From assembly GCA_036383895.1 (NCBI GenBank), contig DASVNK010000035.1:1-64000 (forward strand): a DNA stretch of 64,000 nt. Direction: 5' to 3'. Positions within the stretch are counted from its first letter, which is position 1, and each line of letters begins with the position of its first letter. This document shows, in pieces, positions 33,319 to 41,391 of this stretch. The stretch comes from DASVNK01 sp036383895. GTDB lineage: Bacteria; Verrucomicrobiota; Verrucomicrobiia; Limisphaerales; SXQI01. Below the pieces are notes generated by a model. It had not been told where the DNA came from, ran no database searches, and saw only the letters and a program-made list of their open reading frames with translations. The position numbers and the translations under genes are program-made.

Positions 33319-34240
33319 GGGTAGTAATATTCAATTGCGAAAAGACGGAATTCGCAAGAGTGGAGATGAGGTCGCGCTCGTTGGCGTGATCGACAGTAAA
33401 GATGACGAGGACGAGTTTTTTGCCGGAAGGAAATTCGATGTAAGCGGCGTCGTGGCGGGTTTGGCTGGTCCAGCCTGCTTTGGACCAGAGCTTCGCGCCG
33501 GGCGGGACGGCGGGGCCGGTGAAGCCGTGGGATTGGTCGTCAGGATCTTTGGTGGGCGAGAAAGGATCGCGAACCATGAGTTCCAACATTTCGGCGGAGG
33601 CTTTTTGCGAGACGGCTTGGCCCTGGACGATTTCGGTGAGGAGGCGGGCGGTGGCGTCGGTGGTGAGCATGTTGCGGTTGGTGAACTTCTCGCCGACGAA
33701 GATGCGTTCGCGACCGTAGGGACCTTCGCCCCATGGTTTTTGGTTCGCATTGATGTTCTTGTAGCCGCGCGATTCGAAGTAGCGGTTGATGGCATTTCGT
33801 TTATGCGACCAATCGCGCATTTCGGCATCGCCAAGTTCGGGGCCGCTGGTGGTGCCGGTGAGGACGTCGATGACGTAGGACGTCGCTTCGTTGTAGGATT
33901 CGACGATCATGTCGCGCATGGCGCGGCGGAGTTCGGGAGTGTCGGCGATTTTGCCTTCGTGAATCCAGCGATGGGCGACTTCGAGGTAGAAGAGCTTGAT
34001 GACGCTGGCGGGGTAGATGCGGAGGTCGCCGCGATAGGAACCGGAGCGAGGTTCGGCGCCTGAGAGATCGACGGCGGTGATGGCGATTTCGTGGGCGAGG
34101 TTGGTGTGCCTGGAAGAGGCGGTGACTTTCGCGATGGCTTTATCGAGGGCGGATTGGATTTCTGGAGAAGGGGTGGGTTTTAGTTCGGCGGCTAAGGAGG
34201 ACATGGCGAGGAGAGCGAGAGTGATGAGGCGGAGGATCAT
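33275..34240 (-). CDS. Class A beta-lactamase-like serine hydrolase (exported)
   Basis: 321 residues with a signal peptide (MILRLITLALLAMSSLAAE). The SxxK motif is at YPASVIKLFYLEVAHRW, the second motif is SYN (MIVESYNEATSYVID) in place of SDN, and the third is KAG (LWSKAGWTSQTRHDAAYIE) in place of KTG. TTDATARLLTEIVQG corresponds to the helix preceding the C-terminal half. The family includes penicillin-binding-like proteins, beta-lactamases and esterases. With the altered third motif, true beta-lactamase activity is uncertain; a peptidoglycan- or ester-related role is equally possible. Its ATG overlaps the rsmD stop by 4 bases. Confidence 0.8.
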   Translation of the reverse strand: MILRLITLALLAMSSLAAELKPTPSPEIQSALDKAIAKVTASSRHTNLAHEIAITAVDLSGAEPRSGSYRGDLRIYPASVIKLFYLEVAHRWIHEGKIADTPELRRAMRDMIVESYNEATSYVIDVLTGTTSGPELGDAEMRDWSHKRNAINRYFESRGYKNINANQKPWGEGPYGRERIFVGEKFTNRNMLTTDATARLLTEIVQGQAVSQKASAEMLELMVRDPFSPTKDPDDQSHGFTGPAVPPGAKLWSKAGWTSQTRHDAAYIEFPSGKKLVLVIFTVDHANERDLISTLANSVFSQLNITTHESPKNVDRETSRP

Positions 34241-34815
34241 TTGCCGCGCTCCAGGATGCGGATGATGGAATCGCCGTGCTTGAGGAGTTTGCGTTCGGTC
34301 CAGGTGGAGGGGAGGTCGAGGGTGTCGCGCTTGGAGTGACCGAGAACGAAGAGAGCCTCGGGGGCAAGGAGGTTCGGGAGATTTGCGTCATCGAGAAGTT
34401 TTTGGGCGAAGCTTTCGCTGCGTTTGCCGATGTTTTTTTCGCCGTAGGGTGGGTCTGCGAACACGAGGTCGAATTTGCGCGAGGAAGCGGCGAGTTGAGC
34501 GATGGCGATGTAGGCGTCCTGGGTGCGGAGTTCGAGTTGGTTGGGCTGGAGGTCGAGTGTTTCGAAGTTGTCGCGAATCATGCGCGCGGTGCGATTCGAT
34601 TTTTCGACGATGACGGCGGCGGCGGCACCGCGGCTGAGTGATTCGAGGGAAAGCGCGCCGGAACCACCGAAGAGTTCGAGGACGGTGGCGCCTTGCACGC
34701 GCGGGCCGAGGCTGTTGAAGATGGCCTGCTTAACCAAGTCGGGCGTGGGGCGGACGTCGTAGCCCTTCGGGACTTTGAGGATGCGTCCGCCGGATTTGCC
34801 GCCGATGATGCGCAT
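34237..34815 (-). CDS. rsmD: 16S rRNA (guanine-966-N2)-methyltransferase
   Basis: 192 residues beginning MRIIGGKSGGRILKVPKGYD, the usual RsmD start, with RPTPDLVKQAIFNSLGPRVQ, SAM motif VLELFGGSGALSLESLSRGA, and the catalytic DPPYGEKN (FDLVFADPPYGEKN). It methylates G966 of 16S rRNA in the assembled 30S particle. Length is typical. It overlaps the beta-lactamase-like gene downstream by 4 bases and is 12 bases from the stop of the FlbD-like gene, so all are in one minus-strand transcription unit. Confidence 0.95.
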   Translation of the reverse strand: MRIIGGKSGGRILKVPKGYDVRPTPDLVKQAIFNSLGPRVQGATVLELFGGSGALSLESLSRGAAAAVIVEKSNRTARMIRDNFETLDLQPNQLELRTQDAYIAIAQLAASSRKFDLVFADPPYGEKNIGKRSESFAQKLLDDANLPNLLAPEALFVLGHSKRDTLDLPSTWTERKLLKHGDSIIRILERGK

Positions 34816-34827
34816 AGCGGCGGGTGT

Positions 34828-35034
34828 CTAGGTTTCGCGCTGGATGAGCATCCAGACTTCGTCAAAACTCATGCAGACGAGAAGAGGTTCGCCCGTGGTG
34901 AGTTGGACCCAGGCGCCGCGAGCGGGTTTCTTGGCGTCGGGATAAACCATAACGACGTGGGCGGTGTTGATGATGACGTCGTGCTCGTGCTTGTCGTCTT
35001 CCATCCTGCAGCTTGTAACGCGAATTAAAGCCAT
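34828..35034 (-). CDS. Small FlbD-like conserved protein
   Basis: 68 residues from ATG at 35034, chosen over the longer frame because GGAG lies 5 bases upstream, a good ribosome site. The sequence MALIRVTSCRME..., DVIINTAHVVMVYPD, WVQLTTGEPLLVCMSFDEVW resembles FlbD, a small protein of flagellar loci (xIxVT...fviN...I..v...p.T.i.L..G..y.V.es..EV). Similarity is at the level of pattern, and there are no flagellar genes here. It may be one of the FlbD-like proteins that occur outside flagellar operons. Function unknown. Confidence 0.6.
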   Translation of the reverse strand: MALIRVTSCRMEDDKHEHDVIINTAHVVMVYPDAKKPARGAWVQLTTGEPLLVCMSFDEVWMLIQRET

Positions 35035-35090
35035 ATGTGCTCCGAATTTTTGCACAGTTGAGCAAGGCGCGTGAGGGAGGGCAATGGAAT

Positions 35091-36623
35091 TTAGTTGAAG
35101 TTACGGGATTTGAGGCGCTGATGCGTTTTCGCTAAGAAGTAGGCGCACAAACCGACGTGTAGGGCTAGCGAGGCACTAATCCAAGGGAAGATACCGTTTT
35201 CGAAGGGATGAACGAGCATTCCAACAAAACCAGATTCAAAAAACCAACGGGAGCAATAGAGGAGCACCGCTTCGACAATGGTCCAGAAGTACATTGGTAG
35301 CACAAAGCCGAACGCGATGGTCGCGATCAGTGTGGTGATCAGATGCTTGAGGCGGAGCGCAAAAAACAACCCAGCGATGGGAATGGTCACAAAGCTGGCC
35401 GCGCCGGACCAAAAGCGAGCACCCTCGCTTCCCGACGAATCGTACTCGAGGTAGTACGACGATATTCCCCAATCTATGCCGACTGAGAAGGCAAACACGA
35501 CAAGAACAAAAAGGGTTAGAACCACCGGAGTGTAGTAGCTCCAAACTGCGCGGAGCCGACCGTAAATAAGAGAGAATTCGGTGAAGGGAGCAACGAGGAG
35601 GAGTTCGAACGCTCCGCTTTCTTTCTCCCTTTGAAAACTGCTGGCTGAAGTGATCGCGAGCACGACGAGAATAACGAAGCCCATTAAAACGTGAACACTG
35701 GGAAGCTCCTGGATGGCCCATTCGGACGCGAGGAGGAGGCTTTCGACGAGAATGACACCCCCGATCATTGCCGTGCGGCCAACGCGGCTCCAGGCGGTGC
35801 GGTATTCGAGCCAGATGAGAGGGTTGCGGTTCATGCGCTGGCGCATGGTGCGGTTAAACTTTTGCCGCCAGAACCTGGGGGCGAGGAAGGTTTGGCGGAA
35901 CCAAATTCGGCGGGGAGAGTTTTCTTCGACGTCGCGTTGTTTGATGAGAAGGCGAGCGATGCGAAGGAGAGCGAAGATGGAGCCGAGCAGGACGATAACG
36001 AGATTTGTGGTGAGAATCACTTCTGTGCTCCAACGATTTGAACCAGGGCTGTTGATGCGTTGGATGTCGAGGAGTTCCCAATCGATCCATAAGAAGAGAC
36101 TGGTGAAGGTGAGAGCGAGGAGAGTTGCGGGGAGAGCGCGCTTGCTGAAAACGGAAGCGAGCATTCCGGCGGAAAGTGCGATGAGGATCGCGGTTAACTC
36201 GAGGAGGAGCATTCGCAATACGTCGACAGGAGCGAGCCCGCCGGAGAGGAACGGAACGACGCTGAGCGGAATGAGGACGGCCCAGATACTGAGGAGACGA
36301 AAGAGTTGAGTCGCGAACTTGGCGAAGACGAGCTTGGTGGCGGTGAGCGGCGTGAGGAACAGGAGGTCGAGGGTTCCTTCGCGGCGTTCGCGGCTGATGA
36401 CATCGGCGGTGAGGAGCGGCGCTAAAACAACGAGGGCGATGACGCCAAATTGATAGATTGCGTAGAACAGGGCGTCTCCGCGGTTCAGTCCGGAGCCAGA
36501 ACCGAGCATGGTTAAGGCGAGCAGAAGGATGGCGATCGCGCCGACCACGACGCGCAGGCGGTAGTTGGCCGGCGCGCGGGCGGTGATCCTGAGTTCACGA
36601 GAAATGACGGGTAGACTAATCAG
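35091..36623 (-). CDS. ABC-2-type permease, 12-helix, without adjacent ATPase
   Basis: About 510 residues, with the start unresolved. The protein sequence begins to match its paralogue (42257-43852) at LPVISRELRITARAPANYR, but no ATG or GTG lies there; the nearest in-frame codon is CTG at 36623, while a farther upstream start would run into the divergent gene. Landmarks are ADVISRERREGTLDLLFLTP (a typical ABC-2 segment), a second copy FQREKESGAFELLLVAPFTE, and about 12 hydrophobic helices. The partner ATPase is not in the neighbourhood. The transport substrate is unknown. UxaA-family gene lies divergently about 143 bases away. Confidence 0.75.
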   Translation of the reverse strand: MISLPVISRELRITARAPANYRLRVVVGAIAILLLALTMLGSGSGLNRGDALFYAIYQFGVIALVVLAPLLTADVISRERREGTLDLLFLTPLTATKLVFAKFATQLFRLLSIWAVLIPLSVVPFLSGGLAPVDVLRMLLLELTAILIALSAGMLASVFSKRALPATLLALTFTSLFLWIDWELLDIQRINSPGSNRWSTEVILTTNLVIVLLGSIFALLRIARLLIKQRDVEENSPRRIWFRQTFLAPRFWRQKFNRTMRQRMNRNPLIWLEYRTAWSRVGRTAMIGGVILVESLLLASEWAIQELPSVHVLMGFVILVVLAITSASSFQREKESGAFELLLVAPFTEFSLIYGRLRAVWSYYTPVVLTLFVLVVFAFSVGIDWGISSYYLEYDSSGSEGARFWSGAASFVTIPIAGLFFALRLKHLITTLIATIAFGFVLPMYFWTIVEAVLLYCSRWFFESGFVGMLVHPFENGIFPWISASLALHVGLCAYFLAKTHQRLKSRNFN

Positions 36624-36765
36624 ATGCTTGGTTGTTAGACGGGGTAACGCGCGAATTGTTGCGCGGAGATCGTTGAGGCGTAAAGGGCACTGTAAAGCGA
36701 GGAGAATAGGCGAAGGCGAATTTGGAAGGCTCGACAGCGGTTTGGACGTGATTAACTTCAGGCGG

Positions 36766-39354
36766 ATGCCGACGAGGGCGAGTGAAGTATTGGATTTTGC
36801 GGAGGTGGGACGAGTTCCTGCATTGGGCGATAATGTCGCGATCGCGGTGCGGACGCTGGCGGCGGGAACGAGGGTTTTGATTCGGCAATTGGTGTTCGAG
36901 TTTTCCAATACGGTTCTGGAGGGGCATCGGTTCGCGATTTACCGGATTCGAACGGGGGAACCGCTGTTGTCGTGGGGATTGCCGTTTGGACGGGCGGTGC
37001 GGGACATCGAACCGGGCGAGTATATTTGCAATGAGAAGATCCTGCGGGTGTTGAAGGAACGGCGGGTGGAGGCGGAGTTACCAGGCGCGGCCAACTTTAT
37101 TGATCATCGGCTGCCGTTTGAGTTGAAGGAGGAGGGATTTCGGCCGGGAGAGCAGGTGTCGATGGTGGACGATGGTCGGACGTTTCTCGGGTTTCGGCGG
37201 GACGGAGAGCGAGGAGTGGGGACCCGCAATTATATCGTGGTGATGGGGACGAGTTCGCGGACGGGAGCGTTTGCGCGTGCCGTGGCAGGTCGGTTTCGGG
37301 ATGTGGCGAGGAATTTTCGAAATGTGGATGGGGTGGTGGCGGTGGATCACACCGAAGGGGGAGGAACAACAAAGCCGAACAATTTTGAAGTGACGTTGCG
37401 AACACTGGCGGGGTTCATGGTGAATCCGAATGTGGGTGCGGTGCTGTGCGTGGACTATGGGAATGAGGCGGTTTCGAACGCGGCTTTGACGCGATATTTG
37501 GAAGAGAACGGTTATCCGACCCGAGGCTTACTGCATCGTTTTTTTTCGATTGGTGGGTCATACGAGAAATCATTGGAAGAAGCGGCTGGGATTGTTTCGG
37601 AGTGGGTGACGCGAGTGGATGAATTTCGACGAGAGGCAGTGCCGTTGACGCATCTCAAGATCGGATTGCAATGCGGCGGGTCGGACGCGTTTTCCGGCGT
37701 TTCGGCGAATCCGTTGGCAGGGATTATGGCGCGCGAGACGGTGGCGCGCGGCGGGAGCGCTAACCTTGCTGAAACGGATGAGTTGATCGGCGCGGAGAGT
37801 TATGTACTCACGAAGGTGCGCGACTTCGCGACGGCGCAGGCGTTTATAGAAAAGTCGCGGCGGTTCCAGGAATGGGCGGCGCGGCACGGGCACACTGCGG
37901 AAGGAAATCCCTCCGGCGGGAACATGCTGCGCGGGCTTTACAATATTGCGATTAAATCGATTGGTGCCGCGCGGAAGAAAGATCCAGCGACGCGACTGGA
38001 TTACGTGATTGATTTTGGTGAGCGGATGCGGGCACCAGGATTTTATTTCATGGATAGTCCCGGGAATGACTTGGAGAGCATCGCCGGGCAGGTGGCGGCA
38101 GGTTGTAACATCATTCTGTTCGCGACGGGGAATGGATCGATTACGAATTTTCCGTTCGTGCCGACGATCAAGGTGATGACCACGACGCGGCGTTTTGAGC
38201 TGGTGCGAAACGAAATGGATTTCAATGCGGGGCGCTATTTGGATGGGGAAGCGCTGGAGGATTTGGGACGGGAGGCTTTTGAGTTGATGGTGCGGGTTGG
38301 GTCTGGTGATAGGAGCGCGGGCGAAAAGGCGGGACATTCGCAAGTGCAGTTGTGGCGGGAATGGAGGAACAATTCAGCCGGGGCGAACTCAGCGGAAAGC
38401 GACTCGGAAATCCAATTCAGTGCGACGCATGAGCAGGTGAGGAAAGCTCGCGAGATTGTTGCGAGCGCTGGGAGGAGACAAATTGCATTGGTATTACCTA
38501 CGAGTTTGTGCGCGGGGCAAATTGCGAGCGGGATCACGGAAAAGCTGAACCGGATGGGCGGGGCGTTCGATCGCGCGGTAGCTTTGCCCCACACCGAGGG
38601 TTGCGGGAATTCTGGCGGAGAGAGCGAGCGGCTGTTCATGCGGACCATGGCGGGTTACCTGGCGCATCCATTCGTTGCCCGGGGACTTTTGCTGGAGCAC
38701 GGATGTGAGAAGACCCACAACGACGCGTTTCGAAAAGTGCTGCGCGAGCTCGCTATGCCGGAGACGAATTATGCATTTCAGAGCGTGCAGTTAGACGGCG
38801 GAATCGAGCGCGTGACGGAGAAATGCCTGGCGTGGTTCAGAGAGCAGGGCCGAGACAGCGAAACAGAACGAAAGAGGAGTTTTTCGGGGATTGGTTTGCA
38901 TGGTCGCGCGATGCCGGAAAATGTGCGGGCGGCATTTGGAATGTTGAATTCTGCTTTTGCCGAAGCTGGGAGTGCGGTGGTGCGGACTTTTGGCGCGGGA
39001 GACGAGTTGGATTATGGAGAGCGAATCCAGGAACCGAAAGAGTTCCGGATGCGCTGCCCTACTGACGATGATCTTGAGATTATCACGGGATTGTGCGGGA
39101 CCGGAATCCAGGTGGCGGTGCTGTTTGTTTCGGGAACAATGGTGGCAGGAAATCCGATGGTGCCGACGATCCGCGTGGGCTTCGGAGGCGAAGTGGACGC
39201 CACAGTGAAAGAAGAAGATTCGGCCGAAAGTATTTTTGAGGCGATTCTGAAAGTGCTCGAGCGAGTATTGTTGGAGAAGCAAAAGACCGCGGCGGAGCGC
39301 GTTGGTGATCTAGGGTTTCAGATCACGCGCGGATACGAGGGGATCTCGCTTTAA
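36766..39354 (+). CDS. UxaA-family hydrolase with partially duplicated GD_AH region
   Basis: 862 residues from ATG at 36766, much longer than altronate/galactarate dehydratases (~500). Residues ~5-110 look like an SAF domain. Residues ~140-480 resemble an entire GD_AH core: RRDGERGVGTRNYIVVMGTS, VDHTEGGGTTKPNNFEVTLR, IGLQCGGSDAFSGVSANPLA, SPGNDLESIAGQVAAGCNII. A second section at ~570-810 repeats part of it: LVLPTSLCAGQIASGITEKL, ALPHTEGCGNSGGESERLFM, TDDDLEIITGLCGTGIQVAV, MVPTIRVGFGGE. The Cys-rich GLQCGGSD segment is missing in the second copy. Dehydration of sugar acids is the family role; the exact substrate cannot be assigned. Confidence 0.85.
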   Translation: MPTRASEVLDFAEVGRVPALGDNVAIAVRTLAAGTRVLIRQLVFEFSNTVLEGHRFAIYRIRTGEPLLSWGLPFGRAVRDIEPGEYICNEKILRVLKERRVEAELPGAANFIDHRLPFELKEEGFRPGEQVSMVDDGRTFLGFRRDGERGVGTRNYIVVMGTSSRTGAFARAVAGRFRDVARNFRNVDGVVAVDHTEGGGTTKPNNFEVTLRTLAGFMVNPNVGAVLCVDYGNEAVSNAALTRYLEENGYPTRGLLHRFFSIGGSYEKSLEEAAGIVSEWVTRVDEFRREAVPLTHLKIGLQCGGSDAFSGVSANPLAGIMARETVARGGSANLAETDELIGAESYVLTKVRDFATAQAFIEKSRRFQEWAARHGHTAEGNPSGGNMLRGLYNIAIKSIGAARKKDPATRLDYVIDFGERMRAPGFYFMDSPGNDLESIAGQVAAGCNIILFATGNGSITNFPFVPTIKVMTTTRRFELVRNEMDFNAGRYLDGEALEDLGREAFELMVRVGSGDRSAGEKAGHSQVQLWREWRNNSAGANSAESDSEIQFSATHEQVRKAREIVASAGRRQIALVLPTSLCAGQIASGITEKLNRMGGAFDRAVALPHTEGCGNSGGESERLFMRTMAGYLAHPFVARGLLLEHGCEKTHNDAFRKVLRELAMPETNYAFQSVQLDGGIERVTEKCLAWFREQGRDSETERKRSFSGIGLHGRAMPENVRAAFGMLNSAFAEAGSAVVRTFGAGDELDYGERIQEPKEFRMRCPTDDDLEIITGLCGTGIQVAVLFVSGTMVAGNPMVPTIRVGFGGEVDATVKEEDSAESIFEAILKVLERVLLEKQKTAAERVGDLGFQITRGYEGISL

Positions 39355-39357
39355 CGG

Positions 39358-39789
39358 TCAGATTCCAGTGATGGCTTTTTTGAGAACGAGGCAGTTGCTG
39401 GAGTCGCGCCGGATATAAGCGACGTCATCCATGAGCGTACGCATGAGGAAAATGCCGCGGCCGCGCTCATGTTCCGGCGGCGGGACCGGAACGTGTGGGG
39501 GAAAGTCGCAGCCGCAGGTGTGATCGTTGATGCGGAGCTCGAGTTGCGCAGATCCTAAAATGACTTCGACAACAATGCCGCTGGCCTGAAGTTTGAGCGG
39601 GGTGTGCTGAACGGCGTTATTGCAACCTTCCACGAAAGCGAGTTCACAGGCCCAAATTTCTCGCTCGGCGAGTTTGTTGGATTCGAGAAATCCCCGGAGC
39701 TTTGCAGCGCCAGCCCGGACGGCGGCGAAGCTGCACTCCATTTGCAAGCGCAGTGCTGGCGGATCGACAGCTCGGCTCATGGAACTCAC
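39358..39789 (-). CDS. RsbW-like anti-sigma factor/serine kinase (HATPase)
   Basis: 143 residues (GTG at 39789, or ATG at 39780). A GHKL ATP-binding fold is suggested by ELAFVEGCNNAVQHTP (N box), INDHTCGCDFPP and GRGIFLMRTLMDDVAYIR (G2 box). The length and layout match RsbW/SpoIIAB-type serine kinases that bind sigma factors or phosphorylate anti-anti-sigma partners. No STAS or PP2C partner is next to it. It ends 3 bases after the UxaA gene, convergently. Its sigma partner is unknown. Confidence 0.82.
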   Translation of the reverse strand: MSSMSRAVDPPALRLQMECSFAAVRAGAAKLRGFLESNKLAEREIWACELAFVEGCNNAVQHTPLKLQASGIVVEVILGSAQLELRINDHTCGCDFPPHVPVPPPEHERGRGIFLMRTLMDDVAYIRRDSSNCLVLKKAITGI

Positions 39790-39827
39790 GAGTTGTAGCG
39801 CGGAAGCCCATTTTGCGCAAGACAGGC

Positions 39828-39856
39828 AAAAAAAAAGAGCCGCAGTAAAGCGGCTC
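39828..39856 (-). terminator. Rho-independent terminator of the VPDGG-CTERM gene
   Basis: On the minus strand the stem GAGCCGC (39856-39850), loop of 6 bases and GCGGCTC (39843-39837) is followed by nine T (39836-39828). The stem is 7 bp, G+C rich. It lies 18 bases beyond the stop of the gene ending at 39875 and ahead of the RsbW-like gene start at 39789. It is the clearest intrinsic terminator in the window. Confidence 0.9.
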
Positions 39857-39874
39857 GGAGTAGAACGAAATAGC

Positions 39875-40504
39875 TTAGCGGCGCGAAGGTAAGAACCGGC
39901 GCACGCAGAAGAGACTGCCGAGCCCGAGCCCGAACAACATCAGCGAAGCACCACCGTCCGGAACGCTGACGATCGAAAGATTATCAATAGCGCGGCACTT
40001 GTAGTCTGCAGTGGGATCATCAGGATTCCAGATCTTCAGCAAGGTGTCTCCGGTTTGAGCGGCGGTAAATGTGAACGTCCGTTCGGTGAGACCGGTGTTG
40101 AAGTGGTCGAAGAACAAAGTCTCGAGAACTCCGCCGAGGCTGACCTCGACCCCGTAAGCGCCCTTGCCATTAGTGTAGCCCCAAAGCGACACCTGGTAGG
40201 TTTCGCCAGCGACGAGGGAGATGGTGCGCTGGATACCAGAGCCTTCGTTCAACATCAGCGCTTGCTTATCGAAGAAATCGATGGAGGTGCCGACATAGCG
40301 CTTGTCGTCCATCAGGTAAGCTCGCTCGCCGTCTCCGTCGTGGAGGACCGTCCATCCGGGGATATCATTCCCCTGAACGTAACGGTACCAACCGGGCCCG
40401 ATGAAATTGCCTGGAGTTTCGAAGTTCTCGGTTAAAACGGTGATCCCAAAAGAACTGGCTGGAATGGCCGCTGCCGCCGCTAACGCTACCCAAAATCTAC
40501 TCAT
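39875..40504 (-). CDS. Exported protein with VPDGG-type CTERM sorting tail
   Basis: 209 residues from ATG at 40504 with a signal peptide (MSRFWVALAAAAAIPASSFG). The mature part (ITVLTENFETPGNFIGPGWY to KCRAIDNLSIVS) is a beta-sandwich-like carbohydrate-binding or choice-of-anchor domain with a DNLSIV strand before the tail. It ends VPDGGASLMLFGLGLGSLFC followed by VRRFLPSRR: the VPDGG motif, hydrophobic helix and basic cluster of the PEP-CTERM class, as in the VPDSG variant. An exosortase should process it, but none is in this window. Its terminator is at 39828-39856. Confidence 0.85.
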   Translation of the reverse strand: MSRFWVALAAAAAIPASSFGITVLTENFETPGNFIGPGWYRYVQGNDIPGWTVLHDGDGERAYLMDDKRYVGTSIDFFDKQALMLNEGSGIQRTISLVAGETYQVSLWGYTNGKGAYGVEVSLGGVLETLFFDHFNTGLTERTFTFTAAQTGDTLLKIWNPDDPTADYKCRAIDNLSIVSVPDGGASLMLFGLGLGSLFCVRRFLPSRR

Positions 40505-40658
40505 TGCTGAGAGGATTAATAGCGACCCGCGTGCCAAGTGGAAGTCGTTGCGATACAATGGGCAATTTTGTAAAATCACGACAGCTGTAAGGTGCCTTAA
40601 CAGTTTTTGCCTAATGCCAGATGGCCTTAGAAAATACCCTGGCGGATGAAACCAAAGA

Positions 40659-41057
40659 TTAGGGCTTATCTCCTAGCGCCACTTGCGGAGCAAAGTTGGC
40701 AGAAGTCTCCACGATCACAGCAGTTCCGTAACAAAGCACCTCGGTCATTCCGGGACCGATCTCCGTGGCGTCATACCGAACCCCAATCACCGCGTTGGCG
40801 CCGACCTGGCCCGCGTGGGAAAGCATGAGACGGAACGCTTCGTCACGGGCCTGCTCGCAGAGGGTTGTGTAGAGGGAGATGTTGCCACCGAAAAACTTTT
40901 GCACGCTAGCACCAATATCACCGAGAGCGGAACGAGCACGGACGATGATGCCGCGGACGACGCCGAGGGAGCGAACCACGCGGTAACCCGGCAGGTCGAA
41001 GGTGGTGGAGGTGAGGGGGTGTGTGTTGGTGATGTTTGGTTCGTTCAAATTACTCAA
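40659..41057 (-). CDS. YbjQ/UPF0145 family protein
   Basis: 132 residues from a TTG at 41057, the only sensible start. The body FDLPGYRVVRSLGVVRGIIV, SALGDIGASVQKFFGGNISL, MLSHAGQVGANAVIGVRYD and YGTAVIVETSA matches the YbjQ (DUF74, UPF0145) family, small pentameric proteins of unknown function sometimes called putative heavy-metal-binding. The N-terminal extension of about 20 residues rich in Thr and Asn is unusual. It stands alone, between the VPDGG-CTERM gene and a divergent membrane-anchored protein gene. Confidence 0.85.
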   Translation of the reverse strand: MSNLNEPNITNTHPLTSTTFDLPGYRVVRSLGVVRGIIVRARSALGDIGASVQKFFGGNISLYTTLCEQARDEAFRLMLSHAGQVGANAVIGVRYDATEIGPGMTEVLCYGTAVIVETSANFAPQVALGDKP

Positions 41058-41391
41058 GTAGTTTTGCCTCGCGTTTATTTACAATGCGCGCTTCAAAACT
41101 GAATTCTATTCAGCTTTTGTTTGGGTGGATCAAGAACCAATTGAGTTTTAAGCTGGCCAAGCAGAAAAAGCGTCGCGAAAGCGAGCGGCGCAAAGACTTC
41201 CTGGCAGGAAGTTTGTTGAGGGGTTGGAGAGGTTGAGGATTTGGGTTTTGTTTCCTTTGGGCGAGATCAAAAGGATTCGAAGTAAACGGAACTTCAGCAA
41301 TGCAGGAAAATCGTTACCCTCGAAACTCGGCATTACAGAAACCAAAAGGAAATGTAATCGCCGTTGGCCACCCGCCCAGTATGATGCTGAC
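41058..41391. other. 334-base divergent intergenic region
   Basis: No gene is supported here between the YbjQ gene (minus) and the membrane-anchored protein gene (plus). A 50-codon plus-strand frame at 41084-41236 is rich in Lys and Arg and has no homology I recognise. Nucleotide content changes abruptly at about 41.3 kb on the plus strand, from G-rich to C-rich. Promoters for both flanking genes probably lie here, but I cannot assign them. Confidence 0.6.

Noticed and set aside
37570..38343. 257-residue open frame antisense to the UxaA-family gene
   Set aside because: Arg/His/Pro-rich reverse-strand shadow of a well-supported gene, without signal or domain features.
41084..41236. 50-codon Lys/Arg-rich frame in a divergent intergenic gap
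   Set aside because: No ribosome site or similarity; overlaps an area of expected promoters.
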